Shown here: positions 40,871 through 49,031 of the stretch, in pieces
How the letters are laid out: each line of letters starts with the position of its first letter
Numbering within the stretch: position 1 is the first letter of the stretch
Assembly: GCF_901764995.1 (NCBI RefSeq)
Contig: NZ_CABFKI010000015.1
Location: 1-51,932 of the forward strand
Direction of reading: 5' to 3'
Source: Actinobacillus porcinus
GTDB lineage: Bacteria > Pseudomonadota > Gammaproteobacteria > Enterobacterales > Pasteurellaceae
DNA length: 51,932 nt
The notes under the pieces: generated by a model
What the model saw: only the letters and a program-made list of their open reading frames with translations
The model's database searches: none
What the model was told of the DNA's origin: nothing
Translations under genes and position numbers: made by a program

Positions 40871-40906
40871 TAAGGGAAGCCATACCATCCGTATGTACTT
40901 CCCTTA
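40871..40906. promoter_or_regulatory. Orphan leader-like hairpin
   Basis: TTAAGGGAAG..ATAC and GTAT..CTTCCCTTAA form a nested stem similar in size and base use to the dual-hairpin leaders. No gene follows on either strand. It may be what remains after loss of a gene cassette. Confidence 0.45.
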
Positions 40907-41138
40907 AAAAGACCAAACTAATATGTTTAAAGGATTTGTTACCCTGCCAAGATATAACGCTTTCCTACCGCATATTATCCAATAACTAAGTGGTCGTTTA
41001 TTGGTACATCGCACGCCATTACGGCATAAAGGGCGTTCAATTTTTCACCAGTGAACTCTGGTAGTAAAAAAGGATGCTTAACCATACAATGTATTAAGCA
41101 TCAACATATTAGCACATTTTAAAGCCATAGAGATGATA

Positions 41139-43169
41139 TTATTGCAATATGCGTTTTTTATAGGATGTACCACTTGATTTGCGTGTTTTTCGTTTTTTCT
41201 CAGAATCAATAAATTCAACGCCATCACAATTCGGGTATTGAGTACATCCCCAAAACACTGTCCCGGTTTTACCCTGTCTTTTGACCATGGGTGAACCGCA
41301 CTTAGGGCATTTTTTCGTTTCAATATTCCCCATTTTTATGCCTTGTTTCATACAGACATCCATTAGCTGACGCACAAAGATTTCCTGTTTTGACATAAAC
41401 TCATTTAATGTCATGGAACGTTCCGCAATCTGATTCAATGCCTGCTCCCAAAGTGCGGTCAATCCCGGATCTTTCAATAAATTAGGCAAACTATCAATCA
41501 GCGAAACTGCCTGTGCTGTCGCAAGCAATTGCTTTCCTTTTTTTGTTAAAAAACCTTTATCAATCAATCCCTGTATTAATCCGGCACGAGTCGCTTCCGT
41601 CCCCAATCCTTCCGTTTCGCGTAATCGTTGTTTTAATTGCTCATCTGTCACAAAACGCGCGGCATTTTTCATCGCGCTCAGCAACGTCCCTTCCGTAAAG
41701 TGCGAAGGTGGGGACGTTTTTAATGATCGGACATCAGTATCTACAACCGGACAAGATTCACCGTTGGACAAATTCGGGAGCTTTTGGCCATCATTTGATT
41801 CATCATTCTCATCTTTTTCCGCTCCTTGAAACAATGCCTGCCAACCGGTAACGACAATGACTTTGCCTTTCGAGATAAGTGAATGCGCACCTGATTGTAA
41901 CTGCACGGTCGTCTTGTCCACTTCAAAATGCGGTAAAAACTGTGCTAAATAACGGCGGCGAATTAAATCATAGACTTTCATCTCATACGGACTTAATTTG
42001 GCTATATCACCGCCTTTTATGGTTGGGATAATACCGTGGTGAGCGGTAATCTTTTTGTCATTCCATGCTTTGGATTTTTGCGTCAAATTTAATTTACCAA
42101 CAATGCCTTTTAAAGATGGATCTGTATTTACCAATCCTTGAATGACATTAGGTACTTCAGCCAATTGCGCTTCAGGCAGATAACCGCAATCTGTTCTAGG
42201 GTAGGTTGTCAATTTATGCGTTTCATATAAAGATTGGGCAATATCTAGCACTTGCTGCGCACCCATCCCAAATAAACGGTTACATTCAAACTGCAAATCA
42301 CTTAATGCAAACAATAAGGGCGGTGCATTTTTTTCACGTTTTGTTTCAATATTAATAATCTGAGCTGAACCAAGCGTATTAATATCTTTCGCCGCTTTTT
42401 GTATGATTGCCGCATTTAAACAAAGCCCATCTTCATCACGCACCGCTTCAGGAATAACATAATGAGCCGTAAAAGGTGAGCCATGAGAGCTAGTTAAGCG
42501 AACAATCAGCGTATAATGGTCTTTAGGAATAAAATGTTTAATTTCCTTGTCTCGATTGACCACAATGGCAAGTGTTGGACTTTGCACACGCCCCACACTT
42601 AAGGGTTTCCCCATATAACCTTGTTGTTGAGCGAGTAGAGTAAACAGACGAGAAAAATTCATGCCAATTAACCAATCAGAACGGCTACGCGCTAATGCGG
42701 CATAATATAACGATTCGGTTTCTCGTCCATCTTTGATAGACGATAAGGCTTTTTTAATACTTTCTGCGTCAAGCGCGCTTAACCATAAACGTTGTATGTT
42801 GCCTTTATACCGAGCAAGATCTAAGAGTTCACGCGCAATCATTTCCCCTTCACGATCTGCGTCAGTAGAGATGACTACCACACTGGCTTTTTTAATTAAA
42901 GCCATCACCACATTGTACTGTTTCTTGACGTTCGCTTTAGCCGAAACGCCCCATTGTTTAGGAATAATCGGCAATGCGTCAAAACGCCATTGTTTATAAT
43001 CAGGATTGTATTGCTCAGGGCTAAATTGCTCAACCAAATGACCAACAGCCCAGGTAACAACTACTGAACCATCTGCGCGAGATAAATACCCATCACCAAA
43101 TTTTGTTGCACCTAAGACTTTAGCAATATCATTACCTTGAGAAAGCTTTTCACAAAGAAAAAGTTTCAT
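41139..43169 (-). CDS. topB: DNA topoisomerase III
   Basis: A 676-aa type IA topoisomerase. The N-terminal Toprim part has MKLFLCEKLSQGNDIAKVLG and STDADREGEM. The catalytic Tyr lies in TTYPRTDCGYL around residue 330. The C-terminal zinc finger is CPKCGSPM..GTVFWGCTQYPNC. ICEs of this class carry topB beside ssb, probably to resolve the circular form and assist transfer replication. Full length and no damage. It contains an uptake-signal core at 41451. Confidence 0.93.
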   Translation of the reverse strand: MKLFLCEKLSQGNDIAKVLGATKFGDGYLSRADGSVVVTWAVGHLVEQFSPEQYNPDYKQWRFDALPIIPKQWGVSAKANVKKQYNVVMALIKKASVVVISTDADREGEMIARELLDLARYKGNIQRLWLSALDAESIKKALSSIKDGRETESLYYAALARSRSDWLIGMNFSRLFTLLAQQQGYMGKPLSVGRVQSPTLAIVVNRDKEIKHFIPKDHYTLIVRLTSSHGSPFTAHYVIPEAVRDEDGLCLNAAIIQKAAKDINTLGSAQIINIETKREKNAPPLLFALSDLQFECNRLFGMGAQQVLDIAQSLYETHKLTTYPRTDCGYLPEAQLAEVPNVIQGLVNTDPSLKGIVGKLNLTQKSKAWNDKKITAHHGIIPTIKGGDIAKLSPYEMKVYDLIRRRYLAQFLPHFEVDKTTVQLQSGAHSLISKGKVIVVTGWQALFQGAEKDENDESNDGQKLPNLSNGESCPVVDTDVRSLKTSPPSHFTEGTLLSAMKNAARFVTDEQLKQRLRETEGLGTEATRAGLIQGLIDKGFLTKKGKQLLATAQAVSLIDSLPNLLKDPGLTALWEQALNQIAERSMTLNEFMSKQEIFVRQLMDVCMKQGIKMGNIETKKCPKCGSPMVKRQGKTGTVFWGCTQYPNCDGVEFIDSEKKRKTRKSSGTSYKKRILQ

Positions 43170-43363
43170 ATAATGTCCAATAGAGAGTATGTAATAGACA
43201 TATTACAAACAAGGCAACAATGCTTCACAAGCATTTATTCTATTCAGAAATCAAATCAAATTTGAAAAACCTAGTTATATAACAGGGATAAGTTTGTTAG
43301 TATTCATTTCTCATAAAAGTGCGGTTAAAATTTACTCAATTTTTTAATTTAAGGAAAAATTTG

Positions 43364-44005
43364 ATGGAGTTAATGAAATTTCCACATCATACGATTTTTA
43401 TTGAGCAGGCGGAATTTACCTTACAGAATTACTTAATTTTTGAATTACAAACTAAAAATAATCAAATGCTATATCTGAAACATCCCATTTTTAAATATCC
43501 CAGTGATGAAGTAAAACTTGTATTCGTCCAAGCTGAAAACTTTTTGACTATGTGGCGAAATATGCAATACCCACAAGAACCACAGCTTAGCTGGGGAAAC
43601 GAAAATGATTGGAGAAACGATTATAAATTTCATTATGCAGAACAAGGTTTTAATCTCGGAAGGAGAAACCCTGTTCCATTAGCAGAAGTGAGTTGTAAAG
43701 AATACATAAAAAGAACACCAATTTATAAAAAGCACTTTCTATGGTTTGAGAAATTAGTCGGATATTCTGAAGAATCTATTGCAGAATGCTCATTTATTAA
43801 CGGTATAACTCGAACAATATATTTGCTTGCGAATGGTATAAAGCAATTTCCAGTGTATGTGTATAATGAAAAAAATGCGATTTTATTAGCCAAACATGCA
43901 GGCATAACACCTACATCTTTTTATGATTTAACTGAATTAAATTTAGAACTCGAAAAATTACTTAGTGGGAAGAATCTTTACGAATCTCCATCATGGCAAT
44001 TGTAG
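43364..44005 (+). CDS. Hypothetical protein (213 aa)
   Basis: A 213-aa soluble protein starting MELMKFPHHTIFIEQAEFTL, with AAGGAAAA upstream. It has many aromatic residues (MWRNMQYPQEP, LSWGNENDWRND) and no known motif. It is the only plus-strand gene in this part of the backbone, and its 3' end overlaps the convergent gene by 44 bases. A Hin-type uptake signal (AAGTGCGGT) lies just upstream at 43317. Probably a cargo insertion between topB and ssb. Confidence 0.6.
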   Translation: MELMKFPHHTIFIEQAEFTLQNYLIFELQTKNNQMLYLKHPIFKYPSDEVKLVFVQAENFLTMWRNMQYPQEPQLSWGNENDWRNDYKFHYAEQGFNLGRRNPVPLAEVSCKEYIKRTPIYKKHFLWFEKLVGYSEESIAECSFINGITRTIYLLANGIKQFPVYVYNEKNAILLAKHAGITPTSFYDLTELNLELEKLLSGKNLYESPSWQL

Positions 44006-44261
44006 AATTAATCACATGTTTAAGTTCATTTAATTCTGAATAGGAAAGCGAGTTGAGTAATGACTGAAAGAATTTTAGGTCTTGGAGCTTATTATCATTA
44101 AGTGCTATCGATTGTAAAAGTGTAAAGTTACTCATAACATCTAACAAAGCATCTGCTTTATCTATTTCATTCGTAGATAACAGGTATCTGATTCGGTTAG
44201 CGATGAATGACGTAATCTGAATAAGACTAGAAAGGAATTGGGCATGATTATAAGATTCCAT
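43962..44261 (-). CDS. Hypothetical helical protein (99 aa)
   Basis: A 99-aa, leucine-rich helical protein starting MESYNHAQFLSSLIQITSFI; ATG 44261 follows ATGGAG. No motif is recognised. It follows the 70-aa gene after 19 bases, so the two are probably expressed together. Confidence 0.55.
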   Translation of the reverse strand: MESYNHAQFLSSLIQITSFIANRIRYLLSTNEIDKADALLDVMSNFTLLQSIALNDNKLQDLKFFQSLLNSLSYSELNELKHVINSTIAMMEIRKDSSH

Positions 44262-44280
44262 TTTATTCTCCATTCGTACA

Positions 44281-44493
44281 CTATCTCATTACTTTCACTG
44301 TTATTTCATATTTTGCTTTGTCTCCTTCCGATAAAATTACTGGGCCATCAATAAATTCGCAGTATCGAGCAACACAGGCTAACGCCATTAAAGTAACGTC
44401 TTGTTTTTCTTTCCACAATTCACCGCTTTTATTGGTGTAGCCTGCGTAGATTTGATTGGTTATAGGGGATATGCCTAATTTGATTTCTTTCAT
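44281..44493 (-). CDS. Phage-like DUF7446-type protein (70 aa)
   Basis: A 70-aa protein starting MKEIKLGISPITNQIYAGYT. The pattern KLGISPxTNxIYAGYxNKxGxxWxxKxDVT is known from small phage and plasmid proteins (DUF7446-like). Function unknown. It is encoded between ssb and topB. Confidence 0.65.
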   Translation of the reverse strand: MKEIKLGISPITNQIYAGYTNKSGELWKEKQDVTLMALACVARYCEFIDGPVILSEGDKAKYEITVKVMR

Positions 44494-44616
44494 TTTGCCG
44501 CACTTTCTAATATAAATTCCATATTACAGTCTTCTAAATACCCAAAAGACATAGCAGCCATTTATTTTCATACGCTGGCTGTACGTACTGCTAGTACACC
44601 CTTGAGTGTTTATAAT

Positions 44617-45051
44617 TTAAAATGGCGGTTCATCATCAACGATTGGAAGTTCATCTTGTGATGTCGGCATTGGATGTGAAGACTCAGGTGACATTGCCGA
44701 ATTGTCTGATTTAGGCTTACTGTCAAGTAACTGTAAAGATTCACCGATAATGCTTGTTGACCAATGTTCAATGCCATCTTTCCCTGTCCATTTTTGCGTT
44801 CTTAAATATCCTGAGATATAGACTTGACTTCCTTTCTTTAAAAAATCACGCGCGATTTCAGCTAATCGTCTAGCTAATAAAACTCTGTGCCATTCGACTA
44901 ACTCTTTTGCTTCACCTGTTGATTTATCTTTCCACTGACGACTTGTCGCAAGACTTAATGTCACAAACAAATCACCATTCGTAGGCATCACTCTCACTTC
45001 AGGATCTGCGCCTAACCGACCTAATAAATTAACTTGATTCACACCTGCCAT
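44617..45051 (-). CDS. ssb: Single-stranded DNA-binding protein
   Basis: A 144-aa SSB. It starts MAGVNQVNLLGRLGADPEVR and has the OB fold with VEWHRVLLARRLAEIARDFL and GSQVYISGYLRTQKWTGKDG. It ends with the acidic tip DELPIVDDEPPF, which recruits partner proteins. It protects the transferred single strand. It lies in the usual order for PFGI-1-class ICEs, between DUF3158 and topB. Confidence 0.93.
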   Translation of the reverse strand: MAGVNQVNLLGRLGADPEVRVMPTNGDLFVTLSLATSRQWKDKSTGEAKELVEWHRVLLARRLAEIARDFLKKGSQVYISGYLRTQKWTGKDGIEHWSTSIIGESLQLLDSKPKSDNSAMSPESSHPMPTSQDELPIVDDEPPF

Positions 45052-45207
45052 TTTTTACCTGCCATATTATTTATTAACAAATTAAAAGCAGAGTCATCAT
45101 AAACATTTCACCAACGGATTCGAGCATTAATAAAATTTAGATTTACAACAATTAGTGCAAGTGACTCATCCCTGCCAAAAGCATACGTAACAGAAAAGGA
45201 TTAATAA

Positions 45208-45396
45208 CTACTGCTCCCAAGGCTTTGAATCAATCCATCTATCGGAATGAAATTCATTCATTTTATCTATAATTTCTTTAGTTAATTTACGCTCTGACGA
45301 AAAGTAAGAGCGTTTTTTAACTTGCTCTTCAATCTGATGTTGAATAATAGTCTTACCATCGATTTCAACGGTAAATGTCATTTTCACATTGCTCAT
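45208..45396 (-). CDS. Small hypothetical protein (62 aa)
   Basis: A 62-aa protein starting MSNVKMTFTVEIDGKTIIQH after AAGGTG. It has a beta-rich start and a charged helix. It sits between the DUF3158 gene and ssb and was not recognised. An earlier GTG would add one residue. Confidence 0.5.
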   Translation of the reverse strand: MSNVKMTFTVEIDGKTIIQHQIEEQVKKRSYFSSERKLTKEIIDKMNEFHSDRWIDSKPWEQ

Positions 45397-45399
45397 CAC

Positions 45400-45755
45400 T
45401 GCACCTTAACAAAAAAAGTATTTTCTTCATAAAGGTAAGGGGCTCGCTCCCTTACCTTTAAAAGGCCCTTTACACGGGAATCTACCAGAAGTCATTGTTC
45501 GATAATTAACAAGAACAAGGTTTCGATAATGTACATGGATGAAATTTTGGTGATTTCACGGAGAAAAATGGCTAAAAAACACTCAAAAATAGAATCCGAC
45601 AAGTGTTATGCGACTGAAATTTACTCTAAAATTGATTATTTTTAGTGCAAATATGGTCTTAAAATTAATTGTAAAGTTTACAAAAACAATTATTTTCTCA
45701 ATTCCCAAAAAAGCAACCGCGTTCACGGTTGCTTTTTTGCCCCATCCTGACGCAA
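45400..45755. other. Intergenic region with two hairpins
   Basis: A hairpin AAAGGTAAGGG / CCCTTACCTTT lies at 45431-45459. A classical terminator (AAAAAAGCAACCG / CGGTTGCTTTTTT) lies at 45707-45738 and closes the parA-to-DUF3158 operon. Between them I see no gene. Confidence 0.55.
45707..45738. terminator. Terminator of the maintenance operon
   Basis: GCAACCG and CGGTTGC with flanking A6 and T6, about 18 bases after the DUF3158 stop on the minus strand. Confidence 0.85.
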
Positions 45756-46235
45756 TTAATGCATTATTTTCTCCAACTCATCCATTTTTATAGCGTAAGT
45801 CTCTAACTGCCGCACGATATGATTTAATAAAGATAACTGCAAGCTCAGCAATAATCGTTCTTTTTCTATCTGCAGCAACGCTTTCTTCACTTCTGGCGCA
45901 TAATGATCATTTTCAAGAATGTCGCACCACGCTAAATTACCGTTACGCTTTGTAATGACATTGCGCCAACGTAAAATAGGAACATTATTACTACTGGTTT
46001 TATCTCTCAACAACCATAATGGTAGCGTTCCAACAGGGCTGTTAGTCATTGCCGCAATCATATCAGGTTGATAATCCACAAAAGACTGCCGCACATCATT
46101 CATTTCTGCATGCAAGCGATGCAATTCTTTTGCTGACCCAATATATTTAAACATATCTCGCAAGATAGCATTAAGATTATGCTTCATTGCGATACTTTTA
46201 TACATATCATCAGGAATAATACGATGGATATTCAT
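45756..46235 (-). CDS. DUF3158-family ICE protein
   Basis: A 159-aa protein that matches the DUF3158 family found after the PFL_4669 gene in these ICEs. It has an N-terminal helical region, LPLWLLRDKTSSN and LRWRNVITKRNGNLAWCD in the middle, and a C-terminal coiled coil (ALLQIEKERLLLSLQLSLL). It starts 18 bases after the previous stop. Function unknown, perhaps replication or regulation. Confidence 0.8.
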   Translation of the reverse strand: MNIHRIIPDDMYKSIAMKHNLNAILRDMFKYIGSAKELHRLHAEMNDVRQSFVDYQPDMIAAMTNSPVGTLPLWLLRDKTSSNNVPILRWRNVITKRNGNLAWCDILENDHYAPEVKKALLQIEKERLLLSLQLSLLNHIVRQLETYAIKMDELEKIMH

Positions 46236-46253
46236 ATTGCGTCATACCTATAC

Positions 46254-46970
46254 TTAATCAGCCTGAGCGTTAGAAAGACCTGTCGCGCTCGTTTTTCTGA
46301 TGTCAGGTGCAAAGATTGCACGTCTTTCACCAGAAAGGACATCAGCAGGAAGTGTCACGCGCAAGCGTTTTTCTGCTTCTTGAATTTTATCAAGATCATC
46401 AGCGCGCGTAACACCAGATGAGCGGTAAGTATCTAATATACCAAAACATTGACGAATTAATCTTGCACCATTTTCTAACCATTCACGACTTTCCTTACGC
46501 GTCATTAACGCCACATAAGCAGCCGTCATAGCAAGTTTAGCCAAGTTGTCATATTCAGAAAGGAGATAGGCAAATTTATACCCTAAAGGCGAATTGACAT
46601 GAAGATCATAGGTGATTGGCGCAATGTTAACGCAACGCTGTACATCAATATTTTCAGGTAAATCATCCAAATAAACATGCATTAATTTCTGCGTCATTTC
46701 CTTCATTTGTTGATGACTATCCATAATTTTATCTTCAAAACGTATTAAATAGTAATCAGCGAAAGGACAATTATTCGCGGCTTCTCGTTGAATACGAGCG
46801 ACTGCGCCAAGACTACCGACTACACCTAACATTCTCGGTTTAATCACCTTACCATCCTGATCACGTATCTCTTTACTGCCTTGCCATAAGCGAGTGGCGT
46901 GTTGAGTATGTAATGTGATGGAAATTTCACTACGAAGTGCGCCTAATTTTTGTGAAGTTGATTCTGCCAT
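46254..46970 (-). CDS. PFL_4669-family ICE protein (TIGR03761 type)
   Basis: A 238-aa protein starting MAESTSQKLGALRSEISITL at 46970; the frame to 47048 would read into the iterons. The conserved part LGVVGSLGAVARIQREAANN and LIRFEDKIMDSHQQM matches the PFL_4669 family. It directly follows the iteron array, so the array may regulate it. It belongs to the maintenance operon. Confidence 0.85.
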   Translation of the reverse strand: MAESTSQKLGALRSEISITLHTQHATRLWQGSKEIRDQDGKVIKPRMLGVVGSLGAVARIQREAANNCPFADYYLIRFEDKIMDSHQQMKEMTQKLMHVYLDDLPENIDVQRCVNIAPITYDLHVNSPLGYKFAYLLSEYDNLAKLAMTAAYVALMTRKESREWLENGARLIRQCFGILDTYRSSGVTRADDLDKIQEAEKRLRVTLPADVLSGERRAIFAPDIRKTSATGLSNAQAD

Positions 46971-47010
46971 AATTAATTCTCGTATAAATGAAGTAATAAA
47001 TTGATATGTG

Positions 47011-47170
47011 TGTATACTTTCTAACCATTTTGTCACCACTGGTGACACTTTGTATACTTTCTAACCATTTTGTCACCACTGGTGACACTTTGTATACTTT
47101 CTAACCATTTTGTCACCACTGGTGACACTTTGTATACTTTCTAACCACTGTCACCCAGGGTGACACTGTT
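47011..47170. repeat. Four 40-bp direct repeats (iterons) with internal palindromes
   Basis: Copies start at 47011, 47051, 47091 and 47131. The first three are identical for 40 bases (TGTATACTTTCTAACCATTT, then TGTCACCACTGGTGACACTT). The fourth is diverged. Each contains the palindrome GTCACCACTGGTGAC, or GTCACCCAGGGTGAC in the fourth. The array lies between the STY4528-type replication gene and the PFL_4669 gene. It fits an iteron origin, a centromere bound by ParB, or an operator. Confidence 0.9.
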
Positions 47171-47212
47171 CATTTTCTAATCAGTAAATAATATTGATTC
47201 AGGTTTCATAGT

Positions 47213-48469
47213 TTAAAGCATTAATCGCTGTTTTAGTTGTTTTAATTGTGCAAAGCGTTCCGATGATTTTAAACTATCTGTTAAAGCCGAGTCCAATTTA
47301 CCTAATGTACGTTGACTTGCAGGGCGTATTTTTCTTTCTGCCGCAGCTTTAGTTGATGTTGCCGTTTGTTTCGCGGCGTAGTATGGGTTAAATTTACCCA
47401 ATTTTGCTTCTCGAATTAATGAGAAAATATATCCGACCGGTTTACGAATTTCTTGTTGAGCCATACGCTCTTTAATTTCAATCAGAATAGCTTGGCAGAG
47501 TTGTTCATCTAAATCCTGCATCGCTTGCATCACGGATTGTTGTTCGAGCGGTGTTAATTTCAGTGTTGAAAAATCCTTCTCCAGTACAGTACTGTACTTA
47601 GTAATATTATTAGTACTTGTACTGTACTTAGAGTTCCCATTGGGAACTACATTTGAAATCAATGAGTTAGCATTGGTTTTTGTGCTTAGTTCCATTTTGG
47701 AACTCAGTGATTTTAGGTGGGAACTTGGTGATTTTTGACTGAGTTCCCCGGTATTTTGACTGAGTTCCATTTGGGAACTGAGCAAAATTTGCTGTGTTTT
47801 GTTTACCGCTTCTGAAAGATGGTTTGGTAGAACCGATGTCGATTCTGCCGTGCCAATTAAACGGTTTTTATGCAATGCACGATAGCGTGCTTTAAATACA
47901 TCAAGGTGAGAAACAAAATGCCATAATCCGGATTTATCACTGACAATTTCATCAATGATACTTAATGCTACGTCTTTTAAAATAGGATCTTTGTGATTTG
48001 CCATCTTCTCCACTAAATTTAAATAGTCGCTATTTAATGTGATACTGTCAATGACACTTAATGGCTCATCATTCATGATGTAAACGTTGCCTAGAATTTG
48101 TCCCTTGTGATTACGAACCGTTTCACACAAGGTTAACCAGCGAGTTAAACGGAGTAAGTGTAAGGTTTGTGACACGATTTTACGTGAACAAGACTCATCT
48201 TTATAAGCTTTATCCGATAACCAATGTTGTAAATGGTCGTAAGATGGGAATAGCGATCCTTGAAATTGGCCGGCATTTAATTTGATTAATTGCCAAGCCA
48301 ATTTTGCTCGTGCGGTGAGATATTTATCCGTAAGTAATCTTGTTGGCACTGTTTCGTGCTTATTTCCGATAAAAAGCAGGCTCTGAAATTGCTCGTTCAT
48401 CACATTTTCCCTTCTTTCGTCCATTGCGTATCTATTGGCGAGATACTTGCGTATCTCGCCCTGAGACAA
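47213..48469 (-). CDS. STY4528-family replication protein
   Basis: A 418-aa protein of the STY4528 family, the probable replication protein of PFGI-1 and SPI-7-type elements. The first 170 residues form a helix-turn-helix-rich domain (KLAWQLIKLNAGQFQGSLFP, CSRKIVSQTLHLLRLTRWL). Then comes a Ser-rich linker with repeated MELS and GELSQK motifs (about residues 230-300). The C-terminal domain contains EIRKPVGYIFSLIREAKLGKF. The linker DNA holds a cluster of palindromes. It starts 1 base after the DUF2857 stop. ATG 48469 reads MSQGEIRKYLANRYAM; an internal Met at 48400 is also possible. Confidence 0.82.
   Translation of the reverse strand: MSQGEIRKYLANRYAMDERRENVMNEQFQSLLFIGNKHETVPTRLLTDKYLTARAKLAWQLIKLNAGQFQGSLFPSYDHLQHWLSDKAYKDESCSRKIVSQTLHLLRLTRWLTLCETVRNHKGQILGNVYIMNDEPLSVIDSITLNSDYLNLVEKMANHKDPILKDVALSIIDEIVSDKSGLWHFVSHLDVFKARYRALHKNRLIGTAESTSVLPNHLSEAVNKTQQILLSSQMELSQNTGELSQKSPSSHLKSLSSKMELSTKTNANSLISNVVPNGNSKYSTSTNNITKYSTVLEKDFSTLKLTPLEQQSVMQAMQDLDEQLCQAILIEIKERMAQQEIRKPVGYIFSLIREAKLGKFNPYYAAKQTATSTKAAAERKIRPASQRTLGKLDSALTDSLKSSERFAQLKQLKQRLML
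47583..47779. repeat. Cluster of palindromic sites inside the replication gene
   Basis: Within 200 bases occur AGTACAGTACTGTACT at 47583-47598, AGTTCCCATTGGGAACT at 47632-47648, AGTTCCATTTTGGAACT at 47688-47704, and AGTTCCATTTGGGAACT at 47763-47779, plus half sites. They encode the Ser-rich linker. The repeated AGTTCC-GGAACT element looks like a binding site for a dimeric protein. Confidence 0.7.
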
Positions 48470-48470
48470 T

Positions 48471-49031
48471 CTAATTATTTTCTTTTATCCATGTTGATAT
48501 TAAACGCCATACTTCGGTTAAACTCACACCGGTTTCTTCCGCAATAAACATCAGCAAGTCAAAGCCTTCAGGGGATGTTTCAATATCGTCTTTAACATTA
48601 TCTTTATGTTTTTGCCAAAGTTCCCAAACTTTGAGCTCTTCGGCTTCATAAGCATTGCGCTTTCTTCCCATTGGTTCTTTAATGCCACGCAAGCGGCGGC
48701 GAGCAGAAACGTCAGCAGAACTCCAACCAAATCGGTTATGTAACATCTCACTTGACGCACCTAACTCTAACGCGCGATCGATAATATTGCTCTGGTGTGT
48801 GTTTTCTCGAGCCACTTCGATGAGATTCCAAAAAGCCTGATGATTAATTTGCACTTTAGCAAAAGGCACCGGACTGTTACATAAATCTAAAATTTCTCGA
48901 GTATTCAAATCGGAAATGACCGCTAATTCATTTTCATCAAAGCCCAGTTGCTTACCGTAGCCGAGCTCACCTTTACGAATACTGGAAAGGATTTCAGAAA
49001 TAATAGCTTGATTGATTGAGACATTAAGCAT
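48471..49031 (-). CDS. DUF2857-family ICE protein
   Basis: A 186-aa protein of the DUF2857 family, with NQAIISEILSSIRKGELGYG, LNTREILDLCNSPVPF and a RNRFGW-like HTH region (LHNRFGWSSADVSARRRL). It is probably a DNA-binding regulator. It overlaps the parB end by 8 bases. Standard member of PFGI-1-class maintenance operons. Confidence 0.82.
   Translation of the reverse strand: MLNVSINQAIISEILSSIRKGELGYGKQLGFDENELAVISDLNTREILDLCNSPVPFAKVQINHQAFWNLIEVARENTHQSNIIDRALELGASSEMLHNRFGWSSADVSARRRLRGIKEPMGRKRNAYEAEELKVWELWQKHKDNVKDDIETSPEGFDLLMFIAEETGVSLTEVWRLISTWIKENN

Larger units (their letters stand above)
40341..41138. other. Long region without a clear gene
   Basis: About 800 bases between the DUF3577 leader and topB. 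A plus-strand frame to 40521 has a protein-like end (FFANIWLRDWSICLRKP) but no proper start and is probably a remnant. A terminator-like hairpin GCCATTAAATGA / TCATTTAATGGC lies at 40701-40731, with a T-run on the minus-strand side. An orphan leader-like hairpin occurs at 40871-40906. I find no oriT that I can prove; this gap is a possible place. Confidence 0.5.

Noticed and set aside
47011-47170. Possible CRISPR array
   Set aside because: The repeats are head-to-tail with period 40 and no variable spacers, and there are no cas genes; the VapD protein has a Cas2-like fold but is not CRISPR-linked.
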